Part shown: positions 20,314 through 29,083 of the stretch, one piece after another
Numbering within the stretch: position 1 is the stretch's first letter
How the letters are laid out: each line of letters starts with the position of its first letter
Assembly (NCBI RefSeq): GCF_022387135.1
Contig: NZ_CP092462.1
Location: 4,216,001-4,280,000 of the forward strand
DNA length: 64,000 nt
Reading direction: 5' to 3'
DNA from: Comamonas sp. B21-038
Lineage (GTDB): Bacteria > Pseudomonadota > Gammaproteobacteria > Burkholderiales > Burkholderiaceae_C
Position numbers and translations under genes: made by a program
Notes under the pieces: model-generated
Database searches by the model: none
What the model saw: only the letters and a program-made list of their open reading frames with translations
What the model was told of the DNA's origin: nothing

Positions 20314-20394
20314 TACGACAAGGAACACAGCCCTGCCGATCGCAAGGCTGCAGCCTTCCCTTATTCTTGGGGTTTTGTTCAGCCAAAGGCCCGC

Positions 20395-20682
20395 ATGCCA
20401 TACACCGTCCAACACGAAGAAGCCGATTACAAAGGCGCATTCTTTATCAACCGCGATGCGTCACGCGTGGCCGAGATGACCTACAGCCGCACCAATGCCA
20501 CGATGATCATCATCGACCACACGGAAGTGGACGATTCACTGCGCGGTGAAGGCGCGGGCCGCCAGCTGCTCAATGCGCTGGTCGCCTGGGCCCGTGAGAC
20601 GCACACCAAGGTGCTGCCACTGTGCCCCTTCGCTAAGGCCCAGTTCGCCAAGGATGCGTCGCTGCGGGATGTGCTGTCCTGA
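20395..20682 (+). CDS. Small GNAT-like N-acetyltransferase (YjdJ type)
   Basis: A 95-residue single-domain protein of the short Gcn5-related family. It shows IIDHTEVDDSLRGEGAGRQLLNALVAWARE, where RGEGAGRQL is the acetyl-CoA-binding loop, and ends PLCPFAKAQFAKDASLRDVL, the conserved C-terminus of this family. Members bind acetyl-CoA; physiological substrates are mostly unknown. It is complete and of usual length. Confidence 0.88.
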   Translation: MPYTVQHEEADYKGAFFINRDASRVAEMTYSRTNATMIIIDHTEVDDSLRGEGAGRQLLNALVAWARETHTKVLPLCPFAKAQFAKDASLRDVLS

Positions 20683-20894
20683 TACGGCTAGGGCAGAGCG
20701 CATCACGACTCTCTGCCCCACATACGCATGCTCAGAGGGTGACCCAAACTGCACGGACAGCAGCCCCAATAGCTATCCGCTGAGCTGTCCTCAGCCCTTA
20801 CCTTAAAAGGGCATCTAAAAATTGCCATATCTATATGGCTAGGCATCGAACTCTTGGCAAAAGACCGCCTGCATGACTGGATATAAAAGCAGCG

Positions 20895-21500
20895 CTATAT
20901 TGCTTTCTGGAATTCCAGCTCATAGCTGGGCATTCCAACACCGCCCCCTGCTGCAGATTGCTCAAAGCGCAATGTCTGCGCATCATCCCGCTTGGCAAAG
21001 CCCTCTAGGATCAGCGCCATCATATAAAAAATATGACGCGGCGCTGCCATATATGCCATGCGCTTACGAGTCGGCATGATCGTTCCATGACCTCCGTTCT
21101 TGGCCATAGCGATAGGCCAGCCTTCTTCGAAAATACCTAAAACAGGCAAGTACAAAAAGGGGTCTTCTGAGCGCGGGCCAAATACAAGATCAGATGAGAA
21201 TCCTGCAAAAGGCGAGATAGCATAAAACGCCTTCATCTGAATACCGGAAAAATTTTGGCCCACAGTATCACTGCACCAAGATTGAATACACACATACCGT
21301 ACATCGCTACCAGAATCTGCTGGGAATCTCACAAAGCGGTATTCCTGTTGCGCGGCTGATATCTTTCTAAAAAATCCTGCCATGCCCCTAAAGTCGGAAT
21401 GGTGCACCACGATCCCAGGCAAAGCAATGTGCCCAACACACCTTTGGTTTAAATTTATTTTTATCAATGGATAGTTACTTACCATGGCGGGGCGATTCAT
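20895..21500 (-). CDS. Hypothetical protein at the edge of an AT-rich island
   Basis: A 201-residue protein I do not recognise. It has no signal peptide and mixed hydrophobic/aromatic content, with stretches such as SDLVFGPRSEDPFLYLPVLG and the Met-rich RHIFYMMALILEGF. Starts at 21500 or 21485 (MVSNYPL) are both possible and neither has a good ribosome site. It is the last of a run of minus-strand genes in a region with visibly lower GC than its surroundings, which suggests horizontal origin. No function is proposed. Confidence 0.6.
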   Translation of the reverse strand: MNRPAMVSNYPLIKINLNQRCVGHIALPGIVVHHSDFRGMAGFFRKISAAQQEYRFVRFPADSGSDVRYVCIQSWCSDTVGQNFSGIQMKAFYAISPFAGFSSDLVFGPRSEDPFLYLPVLGIFEEGWPIAMAKNGGHGTIMPTRKRMAYMAAPRHIFYMMALILEGFAKRDDAQTLRFEQSAAGGGVGMPSYELEFQKAI

Positions 21501-21665
21501 TAAAAATTAAGAGCATGTCGTTATTTCTCTGAAGCCCGCAGCGTCACATTGAAAAATACTGCATCAGATGCATCACGCCAGGGATACAAAGCAACACCCA
21601 GACAACGAAAAACAACCACTTTTTGATTCGCACTTTCATAGCAACAACCCTCACAAAGAAAACCA

Positions 21666-21880
21666 TTACAGCCGAAAGTAGAACAAGGCCAGCGACATCA
21701 AAACCAATGCAGCAACGATCTTGCCTCTATTTTCATTTGCAGCTTTCGCAATGGATGTCAGATTAGCCACACAAGCTACAGAAGCCAAAAATGAGAATAG
21801 TACTGCGCCATAGTATTTATACTCAAGCCCCTGCACTACGAGCAAAATCAATATTGGGTTTATAAGCAGGAATTTTTCAT
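21666..21880 (-). pseudogene. Small two-helix membrane protein gene with a single-base frameshift near its start
   Basis: The frame ending at 21666 encodes two hydrophobic helices (LVVQGLEYKYYGAVLFSFL... and ALVLMSLALFYFRL) but has no credible start of its own. The only in-frame option in the track of codons is a TTG at 21851 with no ribosome site. Upstream at 21880 an ATG with an ideal AAGGG site opens ATG-AAA-AAT and stops after six codons. Adding one A to the A5 run (21873-21877) would give MKKFLLINPILILLVVQG and join the long frame. This is either a real disruption, a slippery homopolymer, or a sequencing error. Confidence 0.6.
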
Positions 21881-21918
21881 CAGTACCCTTTAGCCTTGAA
21901 CCTGATTCATGCCAAATC

Positions 21919-22200
21919 TTAATTTTTCACCTGATACCCGAACCACCATCTGAACAACAAAACAAGCACAAAGGAAACAAACAGATATATGGTCAAGACG
22001 ACATTTTTGACAAAAATATCAGAAAGCAAAGGATCCGCTATCCAAGTCTTAACAGGAAATACAGATATAGGAAGCAAGTAAAGACAAGTATCGAGCTTTG
22101 ATTTTTTCAAATGCGCACCACAGCTGCAGCATTTCTCCATAGCGCTAAAAATCGCTTTCCAGAATAGGAACTCTCCGCAATTTTCGCATCGACCCCTCAT
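21919..22200 (-). CDS. Small membrane protein with zinc-ribbon-like cysteines
   Basis: A 93-residue protein with an N-terminal CENCGEFLFW and a second CCSCGAHLKK, together a plausible four-Cys zinc ribbon (residues 5-28). One or two hydrophobic segments follow (LLPISVFPVK; VVLTIYLFVSFVLVLLFRWW). The layout resembles small membrane zinc-ribbon proteins, but no specific family is recognised. It is the member of the AT-rich minus-strand cluster that directly precedes the frameshifted gene. Confidence 0.65.
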   Translation of the reverse strand: MRGRCENCGEFLFWKAIFSAMEKCCSCGAHLKKSKLDTCLYLLPISVFPVKTWIADPLLSDIFVKNVVLTIYLFVSFVLVLLFRWWFGYQVKN

Positions 22201-22259
22201 AACAACTCCTGCATACGTTCTACTACGCTTCTACCTTGATAGCACTCACCCAAAAATAT

Positions 22260-22523
22260 CTACAGGAGGAAACCTGCAGCAATCCCCATAGAAAAGAAAG
22301 GGAAGATGGCACCATCCAGAAGAATATACTTTAGTTTATCTTCTTCAATTTTTCTTAGGAATTGCACCTCAATGACACCCAACAACAACCCAATGCCGAA
22401 GGACTTTAATATATTCAGGGAGGGTAGGGAAAAAATAAACTTAACTAAAAAGCATAAAATCACGCCAACCAGCAATATAAACAGAGGGAAAAATATCGTT
22501 GCAATTCTTTTCATCACTACCAT
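22260..22523 (-). CDS. Small membrane protein, unknown
   Basis: An 87-residue (or 84 if it starts at MKRIATIFF) protein. It has a basic N-terminus, a strong hydrophobic segment (IFFPLFILLVGVILCFLVKF) and a second and third hydrophobic stretch (FGIGLLLGVIEVQFL; GAIFPFFSMGIAAGFLL) around an acidic/basic loop. No recognised family. AT-rich codon use is shared with its neighbours. Confidence 0.55.
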   Translation of the reverse strand: MVVMKRIATIFFPLFILLVGVILCFLVKFIFSLPSLNILKSFGIGLLLGVIEVQFLRKIEEDKLKYILLDGAIFPFFSMGIAAGFLL

Positions 22524-22590
22524 CCAGCAGAAAGATATAAAAATCTAGAAATCCCAATTTCTCACATCAAAAATACTCAAGCCAACAGAT

Positions 22591-22905
22591 TTATTTCTTG
22601 AAGCGCATAGCAATCCACGCAGTCATAAGTGCAACAAATAAAATCATAAGACCAACAGTGGCATGATTCCCATCCAGAACTCTTGCCAATCGACTCAACA
22701 AAAAGCAGTTAAGCAGAAAAATTGCGATCGCTGAAAAGCTCTGCAGTTTCAAAAAAAGCAAAGACACAAACGACAGCGACGATATCAAGTACCAACAATA
22801 GAAAAACTGATTGAGAACAAAGACGGCTTCAGTATTTTTTGAAAAAGTTAATCCAATTAGAATTAAATTAACCAAACCAATTAATACAATCACTATTGCA
22901 CGCAT
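22591..22905 (-). CDS. Small four-helix membrane protein, unknown
   Basis: A 104-residue protein made almost wholly of hydrophobic segments (AIVIVLIGLVNLILIG; YLISSLSFVSLLFLKL; AIAIFLLNCFLL; VGLMILFVALMTAWIAM) ending in basic FKK. GAGAGAG precedes the ATG. The pattern suggests a small integral membrane protein. In a toxin context it could be an immunity protein to a membrane-active toxin, but no toxin gene is adjacent. Confidence 0.6.
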   Translation of the reverse strand: MRAIVIVLIGLVNLILIGLTFSKNTEAVFVLNQFFYCWYLISSLSFVSLLFLKLQSFSAIAIFLLNCFLLSRLARVLDGNHATVGLMILFVALMTAWIAMRFKK

Positions 22906-23009
22906 GGGTTACTACTCTCTCGATTTGTGCTTAACATGAAATGTAGCAATGAAACCATTACATCCAGCACACACCACTGCCACAGAGATAAGTGCACCAA
23001 GAGACTATT

Positions 23010-23258
23010 CTATTTGTATTTGGCGTTTCCATGTATGCCATTCAAGAAAACACTGACTGCAAAGAATACCGCCACCTGAATCACACCCCAATATATACCA
23101 CCATAATACAAGCAGAATACAGTAAAAACCAAAATCATCAATAACTTAACCACCCGCGTGCCGACGATGTTTTTAGTAAAAACAAGTATTAAAACTCCTA
23201 CAATAGGATATATTTTAATCCAGTTTAACTCTATAAATATATCTAGAGAATTTATCAC
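23010..23258 (-). CDS. Small membrane protein, unknown
   Basis: An 82-residue protein from a GTG start, with three hydrophobic segments (IYPIVGVLILVFT; LLMILVFTVFCLYYGGIYWG; VIQVAVFFAVSVFL) and a short polar tail. It is the first gene of the AT-rich minus-strand cluster. No family is recognised. Confidence 0.5.
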   Translation of the reverse strand: MINSLDIFIELNWIKIYPIVGVLILVFTKNIVGTRVVKLLMILVFTVFCLYYGGIYWGVIQVAVFFAVSVFLNGIHGNAKYK

Positions 23259-23776
23259 ACCATTTGTCCCGGAAACATTTTTCTATAGCTACAGCCAATA
23301 TTGCTGCTTTCGAGCTATCGCTCTAGATGCAAGCGATAGCAGATTCAGCATGTTTGCATGCCAACCCTTTGCAGGCCGCATAGGCGCCAGAATATCTTTA
23401 GATATTTATTTACCGACTGGATAAAACCCTCACTACGGATACAGTCAAGAGAAGGATATTTGCAATGAATGAAAGTATATCTTGGGCTTCGACTGCCTCA
23501 TAAGATCGGGACGATCCGTAAGACCAGGCGCCCCATCCACTGCAGCAACATCGCAAAATCTTCAGGACAGCGTGGCTTGTCCACCGTCATCACAAACCGT
23601 AGCCGGGCGTTCTGCCGCGCATGCCTTAGCTTTGTAAACCAAGCCACTGTGGCATTTATGCATTAGCAATAGCTGTTGCTCCGCATATGTCAGCAACATT
23701 GCAGCCCATGCCCTTGAAGCAAGAGGCTGAAACGTGGACTCTTTACGCAGAATATGCGGCAGCTCAGGGGAAAAAC
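23259..23776. other. Non-coding edge of the AT-rich island with inverted repeats
   Basis: No convincing gene is seen. Two clean inverted repeats are present: GCTATCGCT / AGCGATAGC (23314-23322 and 23332-23340) and AATATCT / AGATATT (23391-23406). A short minus-strand frame ending near 23500 (LRFVMTVDKPRCPEDFAMLL) has no start and is not recognised. This stretch is where base composition returns to the GC-rich background. Confidence 0.5.
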
Positions 23777-24199
23777 ATGGAACACGAGACTCGCTTCATT
23801 ACCTTGGAGATTCACGACACGGCCTGGCAGGTACACGTATGCCGTGGGCTGTTGGAGTCTGAAGGCATACCAGCGCATTTGTGCAGCGAGCACCATATTG
23901 AGATTCAATGGCCCATGTCGCTGGCCTTGGGAGGTGTTCGGGTGGTAGTGCCTGCAGCGCTGATGCAGCAGGCACAGGCCCTACTGGCTGAGCGTGATGA
24001 GGGGCTGCTACTACAGGCTTTGGAACTGGACTTTCCCACCCCTGCCTTGCTATGCAAACAGTGTGGTGGGCAGGCGTTTTTGCGCAAAACCCCACTCAGC
24101 TCTATATTGGCTGCCTTTCTGATGCTCTGGCTGTGGAGTGCGCCCTATCCACCGGCCAAACAGCACCAGTGCAAACAATGTGGCGCCATGGCGTCATAA
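23777..24199 (+). CDS. DUF2007-like protein with C-terminal zinc ribbon and membrane segment
   Basis: A 140-residue protein. The N-terminal half (FITLEIHDTAWQVHVCRGLLESEGIPAHL ... GGVRVVVPAALMQQAQALLAE) follows the DUF2007 putative signal-transducing fold, in which the protein binds an as yet undefined partner. The C-terminal half has CKQCGG, a hydrophobic segment (ILAAFLMLWLWSA) and a second CKQCG, a split zinc ribbon around a membrane helix. The ATG at 23777 has AGGGG upstream. An in-frame ATG at 23687 has no ribosome site and adds 30 unlikely residues. Confidence 0.78.
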   Translation: MEHETRFITLEIHDTAWQVHVCRGLLESEGIPAHLCSEHHIEIQWPMSLALGGVRVVVPAALMQQAQALLAERDEGLLLQALELDFPTPALLCKQCGGQAFLRKTPLSSILAAFLMLWLWSAPYPPAKQHQCKQCGAMAS

Positions 24200-24273
24200 A
24201 GCCCTGAAGAAGATCAGCGCTCCCACGCCCCAGCAGCGCGTCTATTGCCCACCGGGCAGCAACTCGTTGAGGG

Positions 24274-25101
24274 CTAGGCCTTCAAACCCTCGCCCACCAC
24301 CCCATCCCGCAAACGCGCCAGCGCCCCATTACCTAAAGCCTGCACGTTGTAGCAAAGCCCAATGCGGCGTTTGAGCTCCACCTCCAGCGGTTGGGTCTGC
24401 ACGCCCGGCATTGCTTGCGCCAGGGATTCGGGCACGATGGCCTTGCCCACACTGGCCGCCACCAAGTCCAGCGCCAGCGAGAAGTTGCTGGCCAGCGCAG
24501 CGGGCGAGTCGGCGCGGCTGCCGTAGATCGGCATCAGGCGCTGGTGGCTGGCGTGGGTGGGGCAGACGATCCAGTCGGTGGCGGGGTCCTGCGGGGCAGC
24601 CGTTGCGTTGTCTGGCAGCAGGGCCTGGGCGGGCAGGGCCAGCACATAGCGCTCGCTCAGCAGGGGCAGGAACAGTTCGTCCTCGCAGCGCAGCTCTTCG
24701 CTGGCCAGGCGCGCATCGCCCTCGCATTGCGCCAGCAAATGCAGTTGCACGCCGGGCACACAGGCGCGGGCAGTGGCGGCCAAATACTGCACGGTGCTGC
24801 GGGCTACATCCTCTTCCACGCCAATGGTCAGGCGCTCGCGCTCGTCACGTTTGCGAAAGCGCTGGGCCAGGTCATCGGCCTCGGCCACCATGCGGCGCAG
24901 CTGGGGGTAGAGCGCGCGGGCGTCGTCCGTCACATCCACACCGCGCGCCTTGCGCACAAACAAGGCAGTGCCCAGCGCCTCTTCCAGCAGGCGGATGCTG
25001 CCCGACAGCGCCGGCTGGCTCAAGTGCAGGCGCTGCGCGGCAGCGGTGATATTGCGCTCTTCAAAGACGGCCACAAAGGCGCGGAACTGGCGGTAATCCA
25101 T
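24274..25101 (-). CDS. LysR-family transcriptional regulator
   Basis: A 275-residue LysR protein. The N-terminal winged HTH is MDYRQFRAFVAVFEERNITAAAQRLHLSQPALSGSIRLLE, followed by the linker helix and a periplasmic-binding-protein-like effector domain. The start at 25101 fits the family; the frame upstream is not conserved-looking. It is divergent from the short-chain dehydrogenase gene across a 128-bp gap, the usual arrangement for a LysR regulator controlling its neighbour. The inducer is unknown. Confidence 0.92.
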   Translation of the reverse strand: MDYRQFRAFVAVFEERNITAAAQRLHLSQPALSGSIRLLEEALGTALFVRKARGVDVTDDARALYPQLRRMVAEADDLAQRFRKRDERERLTIGVEEDVARSTVQYLAATARACVPGVQLHLLAQCEGDARLASEELRCEDELFLPLLSERYVLALPAQALLPDNATAAPQDPATDWIVCPTHASHQRLMPIYGSRADSPAALASNFSLALDLVAASVGKAIVPESLAQAMPGVQTQPLEVELKRRIGLCYNVQALGNGALARLRDGVVGEGLKA

Positions 25102-25229
25102 GGCAAGCCATAAGCAAAACGTATGAGTGAAAGAAGAATAAACCATTTTTCAAATGCCATACGCTCGCTCTACACTAGATTCTCTACTCATTCATCAGAA
25201 ATATCTATTTCTAAGAAGGCTCCCGGATT

Positions 25230-25961
25230 ATGCAAAACCGCAAACCCCTGATCGTCATCACCGGTGCCAGCTCGGGCATTGGGCTGGCCACCGCCCAGCT
25301 GTTTTCATCGCTGGGCCACCCGCTGCTGCTGCTGGCCCGCCGGCTGGAAAACATGCAGGCCCTGAACCTCCCCGACACCCTGGCCCTCTCCGTCGACGTG
25401 ACCGACCGCGCCGCACTGGCCGCCGCCGTGCAGCAAGGCGAAGCCCGCTTTGGCCCGGCCGATGCCATCGTCAACAATGCCGGCGTCATGCTGCTGGGCG
25501 AGATCACGCGCCAGGACCCGGACCAGTGGGACCGCATGCTGGATGTGAATGTCAAAGGCGTCTTGAACGGCGTGCATGCCGTCGCCGCCGGCATGGTGCA
25601 GCGCCAGCGCGGCAGCATCATCAATGTGAGCTCGGTGGCCGGCCGCAAGACCTTTCCCAACCATGTCGCCTATGTCGGTACCAAGTTCGCCGTGCATGGC
25701 CTGACGGAGAACCTGCGCGAAGAGCTCGCCGCCCACAATGTGCGCGTGACCACCATCGCCCCCGGCGCGGTCGAGACCGAGCTGCTCGGCCACACCACCG
25801 ATGACAGCATCAAGGCCGGCTACGAGGAATGGAAGACCTCCATGGGCAGCAAGGTGCTGTCGGCTCAGGATGTGGCCAACGCCATCCACTACGCTTATGC
25901 GCAGCCCGATGGCGTCTGCATCCGCGAGATTGTGCTGGCTGCTACCCGCCAGCAAGCCTGA
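25230..25961 (+). CDS. Short-chain dehydrogenase/reductase (SDR)
   Basis: A 243-residue classical SDR with the NAD(P)-binding TGASSGIG (residues 10-17), the structural NNAG, the catalytic Ser in NVSSVAG, and YVGTK carrying the catalytic Tyr and Lys. The Arg-rich region after the first strand (ARRLEN) favours NADP(H). It resembles YdfG-type serine/3-hydroxy acid dehydrogenases in length and motif spacing, but the substrate cannot be assigned. Probably regulated by the divergent LysR protein. Confidence 0.93.
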   Translation: MQNRKPLIVITGASSGIGLATAQLFSSLGHPLLLLARRLENMQALNLPDTLALSVDVTDRAALAAAVQQGEARFGPADAIVNNAGVMLLGEITRQDPDQWDRMLDVNVKGVLNGVHAVAAGMVQRQRGSIINVSSVAGRKTFPNHVAYVGTKFAVHGLTENLREELAAHNVRVTTIAPGAVETELLGHTTDDSIKAGYEEWKTSMGSKVLSAQDVANAIHYAYAQPDGVCIREIVLAATRQQA

Positions 25962-26572
25962 GGGCCCTCTCTCCCACCCCACCCTGACCTCCATCGCCGC
26001 AAGCCTTCGCGGCGAGGGCCCTGTGCCCAGCAATGGCTGGCTCCGCCGCAAAAGGCACCCCAAACGCGCAGCGCCGTCCGAGCCAGCCCTGTTTGGGTTG
26101 GAAGTAAATACCGCCGAATAAGTAAGCAAATATTACATACTCAATGACTAGGGCTGTGTTTTTTGCAGGACCGGATCCTTCAATCGCCTTACAGGCATAT
26201 GGCCTGCAATACCGGCCTCGCAGCAGAGCAATCTGAATACCGAGAGTTTTGCTTATTGATCTGTTCACTAATCAATACAAACTCCCCGCCATCCATCGTC
26301 GAGGCTCAAATACGCGTAAACCCTAGGTATGCCAACCGTCTAAAACGCCGTTTTGATATAAGTCAGCGCATTGACGGAGTTCATGATTTTGACAATCTTT
26401 GACAAATGTGAATGAGCGCACGCTTCCGCAAAATCAGCGTGCCATCGGGCCTAAGTGCATGTTTTCAATCCACTCTTACTAACAAAACCAAACATTCATA
26501 GTAATTTTGATATCCAATATAACTATGATAGAAATGCTCATCATAAATTTAAATACTTAAAAAGGTGAGCGT
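25962..26572. other. Intergenic stretch, no gene seen
   Basis: About 610 bp with no supportable reading frame. The first 150 bp are GC-rich; from about 26110 the sequence becomes AT-rich up to the next gene and presumably holds its promoter. No riboswitch, tRNA or clear terminator was recognised. Confidence 0.5.
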
Positions 26573-27829
26573 ATGACATGGGGAAAATGGTTGGCGGGCG
26601 TGCTGGTCAGTGTGCCGGCCATGGTGTTGGCGCAGGCCAATATCGAGAACGGAACATTGCGGATTGGGGTGCGGGCCGATGGCTCGTTGATGCCGGAGGA
26701 TATCTCTCCCTTGACCGGCATTACCTACCTGGCCAATGGCGCTGATGGTCTAACACCCGGCTGCTACTGCGAGGCCTGGGGCATTGCCGATGCAGTCACC
26801 AGCACCTCCGGTTTCACCGGGGCCAGTGTCGGTATCAATGGCATTACCTCGGAATCCTTCACCTCGACCGCCACCACGGCCACGGCGGTCGCCAACGCCT
26901 TTGGCACCTTCCGCGTCACCCATGCCTTTGCACCGTCGACGACCAACAACATCTACGAAGTCAAGGTAACGATCGAGAACATCTCGTCCGCACCGGTCGA
27001 GGCGCTCTATGGCCGCGCGATGGACTGGGATGTGTTCCCCACCCAGTTCAACGAATACACCACCATCCAGCGCGGCAGCAGCACGGCGCTGGTGTTCTCC
27101 AGCGACAACGGCTTCCACACCGCCGATCCGCTGGAAGACGACCCCGGCATTCTGTTTGTGAACCAGGACGTCGACGACAGCGGCCCGACCGACCATGGCG
27201 CGCACTTCCGCTTCAACTTCGGCACCATTGCGCCCGGTGCCAAGGTCGAGTTCACCATCGGCTACGGTGTCGCCGGCAACCAGGCCGATGCGCTGGCCGC
27301 GCTGGCCACCTTTGGCGCCGAGGCCTATTCGCTGGGCAAGCCCAGTGAAAACCCCCCGGGCACCCCCAATACCGATGGCACGCCCAACACCTTCATCTTT
27401 GCGTTCAAGGGCATTGGCGGTGTGCAGCTGATCGGTGTCGATGCCACCGACGACGCAGCCCCTGCGCTGACCCGCCCCGCGACGGGCACCGTCACGGCGG
27501 TCAACGTGCTGACCAATGACACGGTGGACGGCGTAGCGGCCACCCCGGGCAGCGTCACGCTGACGGCAGTGGGCACCTGGCCTGCCGGTATCACCGTGTC
27601 GCCGGATGGCAATGTGCTAGTCGGCCCTACAGCGGCGGCTGGCGCGTACACCTTGGGCTACCAGATCTGCAGCACAGTGCAGGCGACGCAGTGCGATACC
27701 GCGAATGTGACGTTGCAGGTGGATGCGCCGGTGGTGGTTGTGCCCAAGGCGGTGCCTGTGGGCCATCCGCTGGTGTTGGCGGGTTTGGGTTTGCTGCTGC
27801 TGGGCGTGGCGCGCCGCAAGCTGGTTTGA
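26573..27829 (+). CDS. Exported protein with C-terminal sorting-signal-like anchor
   Basis: A 418-residue protein. It has a signal peptide (WLAGVLVSVPAMVLAQA), a beta-rich extracellular-type body (repeated VTIENISSAP, GRAMDWDVFP, GAHFRFNFGTIAPG), and then an Ig-like segment (DATDDAAPALTRPATGTVTA and VLTNDTVDG) of the kind found beside IPTL-CTERM anchors. The C-terminus VPVGHPLVLAGLGLLLLGVARRKLV has a short polar motif, a hydrophobic helix and a basic tail, the layout of exosortase-type or IPTL-CTERM sorting signals. AAGGTGAG precedes the ATG. Function unknown; surface display or release is inferred from the ends only. Confidence 0.8.
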   Translation: MTWGKWLAGVLVSVPAMVLAQANIENGTLRIGVRADGSLMPEDISPLTGITYLANGADGLTPGCYCEAWGIADAVTSTSGFTGASVGINGITSESFTSTATTATAVANAFGTFRVTHAFAPSTTNNIYEVKVTIENISSAPVEALYGRAMDWDVFPTQFNEYTTIQRGSSTALVFSSDNGFHTADPLEDDPGILFVNQDVDDSGPTDHGAHFRFNFGTIAPGAKVEFTIGYGVAGNQADALAALATFGAEAYSLGKPSENPPGTPNTDGTPNTFIFAFKGIGGVQLIGVDATDDAAPALTRPATGTVTAVNVLTNDTVDGVAATPGSVTLTAVGTWPAGITVSPDGNVLVGPTAAAGAYTLGYQICSTVQATQCDTANVTLQVDAPVVVVPKAVPVGHPLVLAGLGLLLLGVARRKLV

Positions 27830-27881
27830 TCAGCTAACGGGGTACTGTGCCCTCATGCCTCGTTGCTTTGGCGCGGGGCTC

Positions 27882-27935
27882 TTCATGTTCATGTTCATGT
27901 TCATGTTCATGTTCATGTTCATGTTCATGTTCATG
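27882..27935. repeat. Hexamer microsatellite, nine copies of TTCATG
   Basis: Nine uninterrupted TTCATG units, 53 bp after the exported-protein gene. It is open in all frames and so generates Met-Phe, His-Val or His-Glu alternating peptides, which are taken as artefacts. A longer array of the same unit lies at 33900. Confidence 0.95.
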
Positions 27936-27989
27936 CTTTTGCATGTGCCTGCGGCGCGGCTTGGTTTTGCTGGCCGGATTTCGCCCGGC

Positions 27990-28035
27990 GGGCGAGGTAC
28001 TTTTCTTGGCGACCAAGAAAAGTACCCAAAAGAAG
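27990..28035. repeat. Palindrome-bearing dispersed element, TACTTTTCTTGG type
   Basis: TACTTTTCTTGG-CGA-CCAAGAAAAGTA is an almost perfect palindrome flanked by CGCCCGGCGGGCG and AAGAAGGTCGCC. It matches, in inverted orientation, the module around the TTTCATTTGGCGCCAAATG palindromes at 28537, 28925, 34169 and 34543. A related copy with a larger central loop is at about 34046-34090. Confidence 0.75.
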
Positions 28036-28088
28036 GTCGCCCTGCTGACTGCGTCCCTTCGCTTCGCTGCGGGCAACCTGTGGTGCTC

Positions 28089-28205
28089 GGGTATGGGCTG
28101 CACCGCGAAACTCACTACGCGCCAGAGGCGCTCCGTTCAAACAGACGCGGTGAGTCAGTTCACGAAGCAGTTGCACTCTTCGGTGCAACTGCCCAGCCCA
28201 TACCC
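28089..28205 (-). repeat. Structured repeat element, divergent inverted copy
   Basis: The outer stem GGGTATGGGCTG (28089-28100) pairs with CAGCCCATACCC (28194-28205). The inner hairpin CAGTTGCAC / GTGCAACTG is at 28168-28191, with stem CACCGCG / CGCGGTG (28101-28107, 28146-28152) and hairpin GCGCC-AGA-GGCGC (28119-28131). The same layout with different paired bases is found in the three copies of the opposite orientation. Confidence 0.8.
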
Positions 28206-28350
28206 TGTGCTCCTCGGCGCATTCAGAAGGGGAGATTCGCAGACGCAGGCCATCGCTGCGCTCGGCCTGTTTGGGGGGCCGAGCGCAGCGATGGCCTATT
28301 GGTATTGGCTGTTGGGGTGTTCGCATTCCCCTTTTGCATGCGCCTGGGGC

Positions 28351-28476
28351 GTGGTGTTTGTGGGGTGGCGCTGGCACCGCAGAGTGCCAGCGCTTCGTCA
28401 ACTAGCTTGCCGCGTCTGTCCGAACGGAGCGCCTACGGCGCGTAGAGAGTTTCGCGGCACACCCCGCAAACGCCAC
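28351..28476 (+). repeat. Structured repeat element, copy 2
   Basis: The outer 17-bp stem is 28351-28367 with 28460-28476. Two C-to-T changes in its left arm (28355, 28361) still allow G-T/U pairing. The inner hairpin GCGCTGGCAC / GTGCCAGCGC, the TGCCGCG / CGCGGCA stem and the GCGCC-TAC-GGCGC hairpin are intact. A CCCTTCGC-AAC-GCGAAGGG hairpin and a 30-bp perfect palindrome follow. Confidence 0.85.
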
Positions 28477-28536
28477 GGCACAGGTTGCCCTTCGCAACGC
28501 GAAGGGTCGCAGGCAGCAGGGGCGCCTTTTCTTTGG

Positions 28537-28566
28537 TTACTTTCATTTGGCGCCAAATGAAAGTAA
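28537..28566. repeat. Perfect 30-bp palindrome (copy 1)
   Basis: TTACTTTCATTTGGC followed directly by its reverse complement. It is part of the module that follows the structured repeat, and at least 26 bp of it recurs at 28925, 34169 and 34543. Confidence 0.95.
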
Positions 28567-28736
28567 CTGCGCCGCCGGGCGCACATCCCGGCCAGCCGCC
28601 CTACGCCAGTAGTAAACAGCGCCTATAAATATGCGCAGCGGAAAGCAAACCAGAAGCCACACTTAACTGCAAAGAACCAAGTCCTCCACCACCCAAAGAA
28701 GCTATCCCGAATCCCCCTTTTGCATGCGCCTGGGGC

Positions 28737-28862
28737 GTGGCGTTTACGGGGTGGCGCTGGCACCGCAGAGTGCCAGTGCATCGTCCACTAGCTTGCCGCG
28801 TCTGTCCGAACGGAGCGCCTACGGCGCGTAGAGAGTTTCGCGGCACACCCCGCAAACGCCAC
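28737..28862 (+). repeat. Structured repeat element, copy 3
   Basis: The same four stems as copy 2. The outer stem is 28737-28753 with 28846-28862, with a single A-C mismatch at 28746; the inner hairpin carries one G-T change. The downstream module and palindrome are also repeated, giving a 386-bp step from copy 2. Confidence 0.85.
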
Positions 28863-28924
28863 GGCACAGGTTGCCCTTCGCAACGCGAAGGGCCGCAAGC
28901 AGCAGGGGCGCCTTTGCTTTGGTT

Positions 28925-28950
28925 ACTTTCATTTGGCGCCAAATGAAAGT
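28925..28950. repeat. Perfect 26-bp palindrome (copy 2)
   Basis: ACTTTCATTTGGC plus its exact reverse complement, in the same context as the copies at 28537, 34169 and 34543. Confidence 0.95.
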
Positions 28951-29083
28951 GACTGCGCCGCCGGGCGCACATCCCGGCCAGCCGCCCTACGTTGTAGTAA
29001 ACAAAACCAATAAACAAGCACAACGGCCAGCCAACCAGACTCAGCAACGCCGCAGGCATATGCAAAGGCACAGCCTTAAAAAC

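Noticed and set aside
23469-23666. A 65-codon plus-strand frame in the gap before the DUF2007 gene
   Set aside because: Cys/Arg/Ser-rich with no ribosome site and no recognised family.
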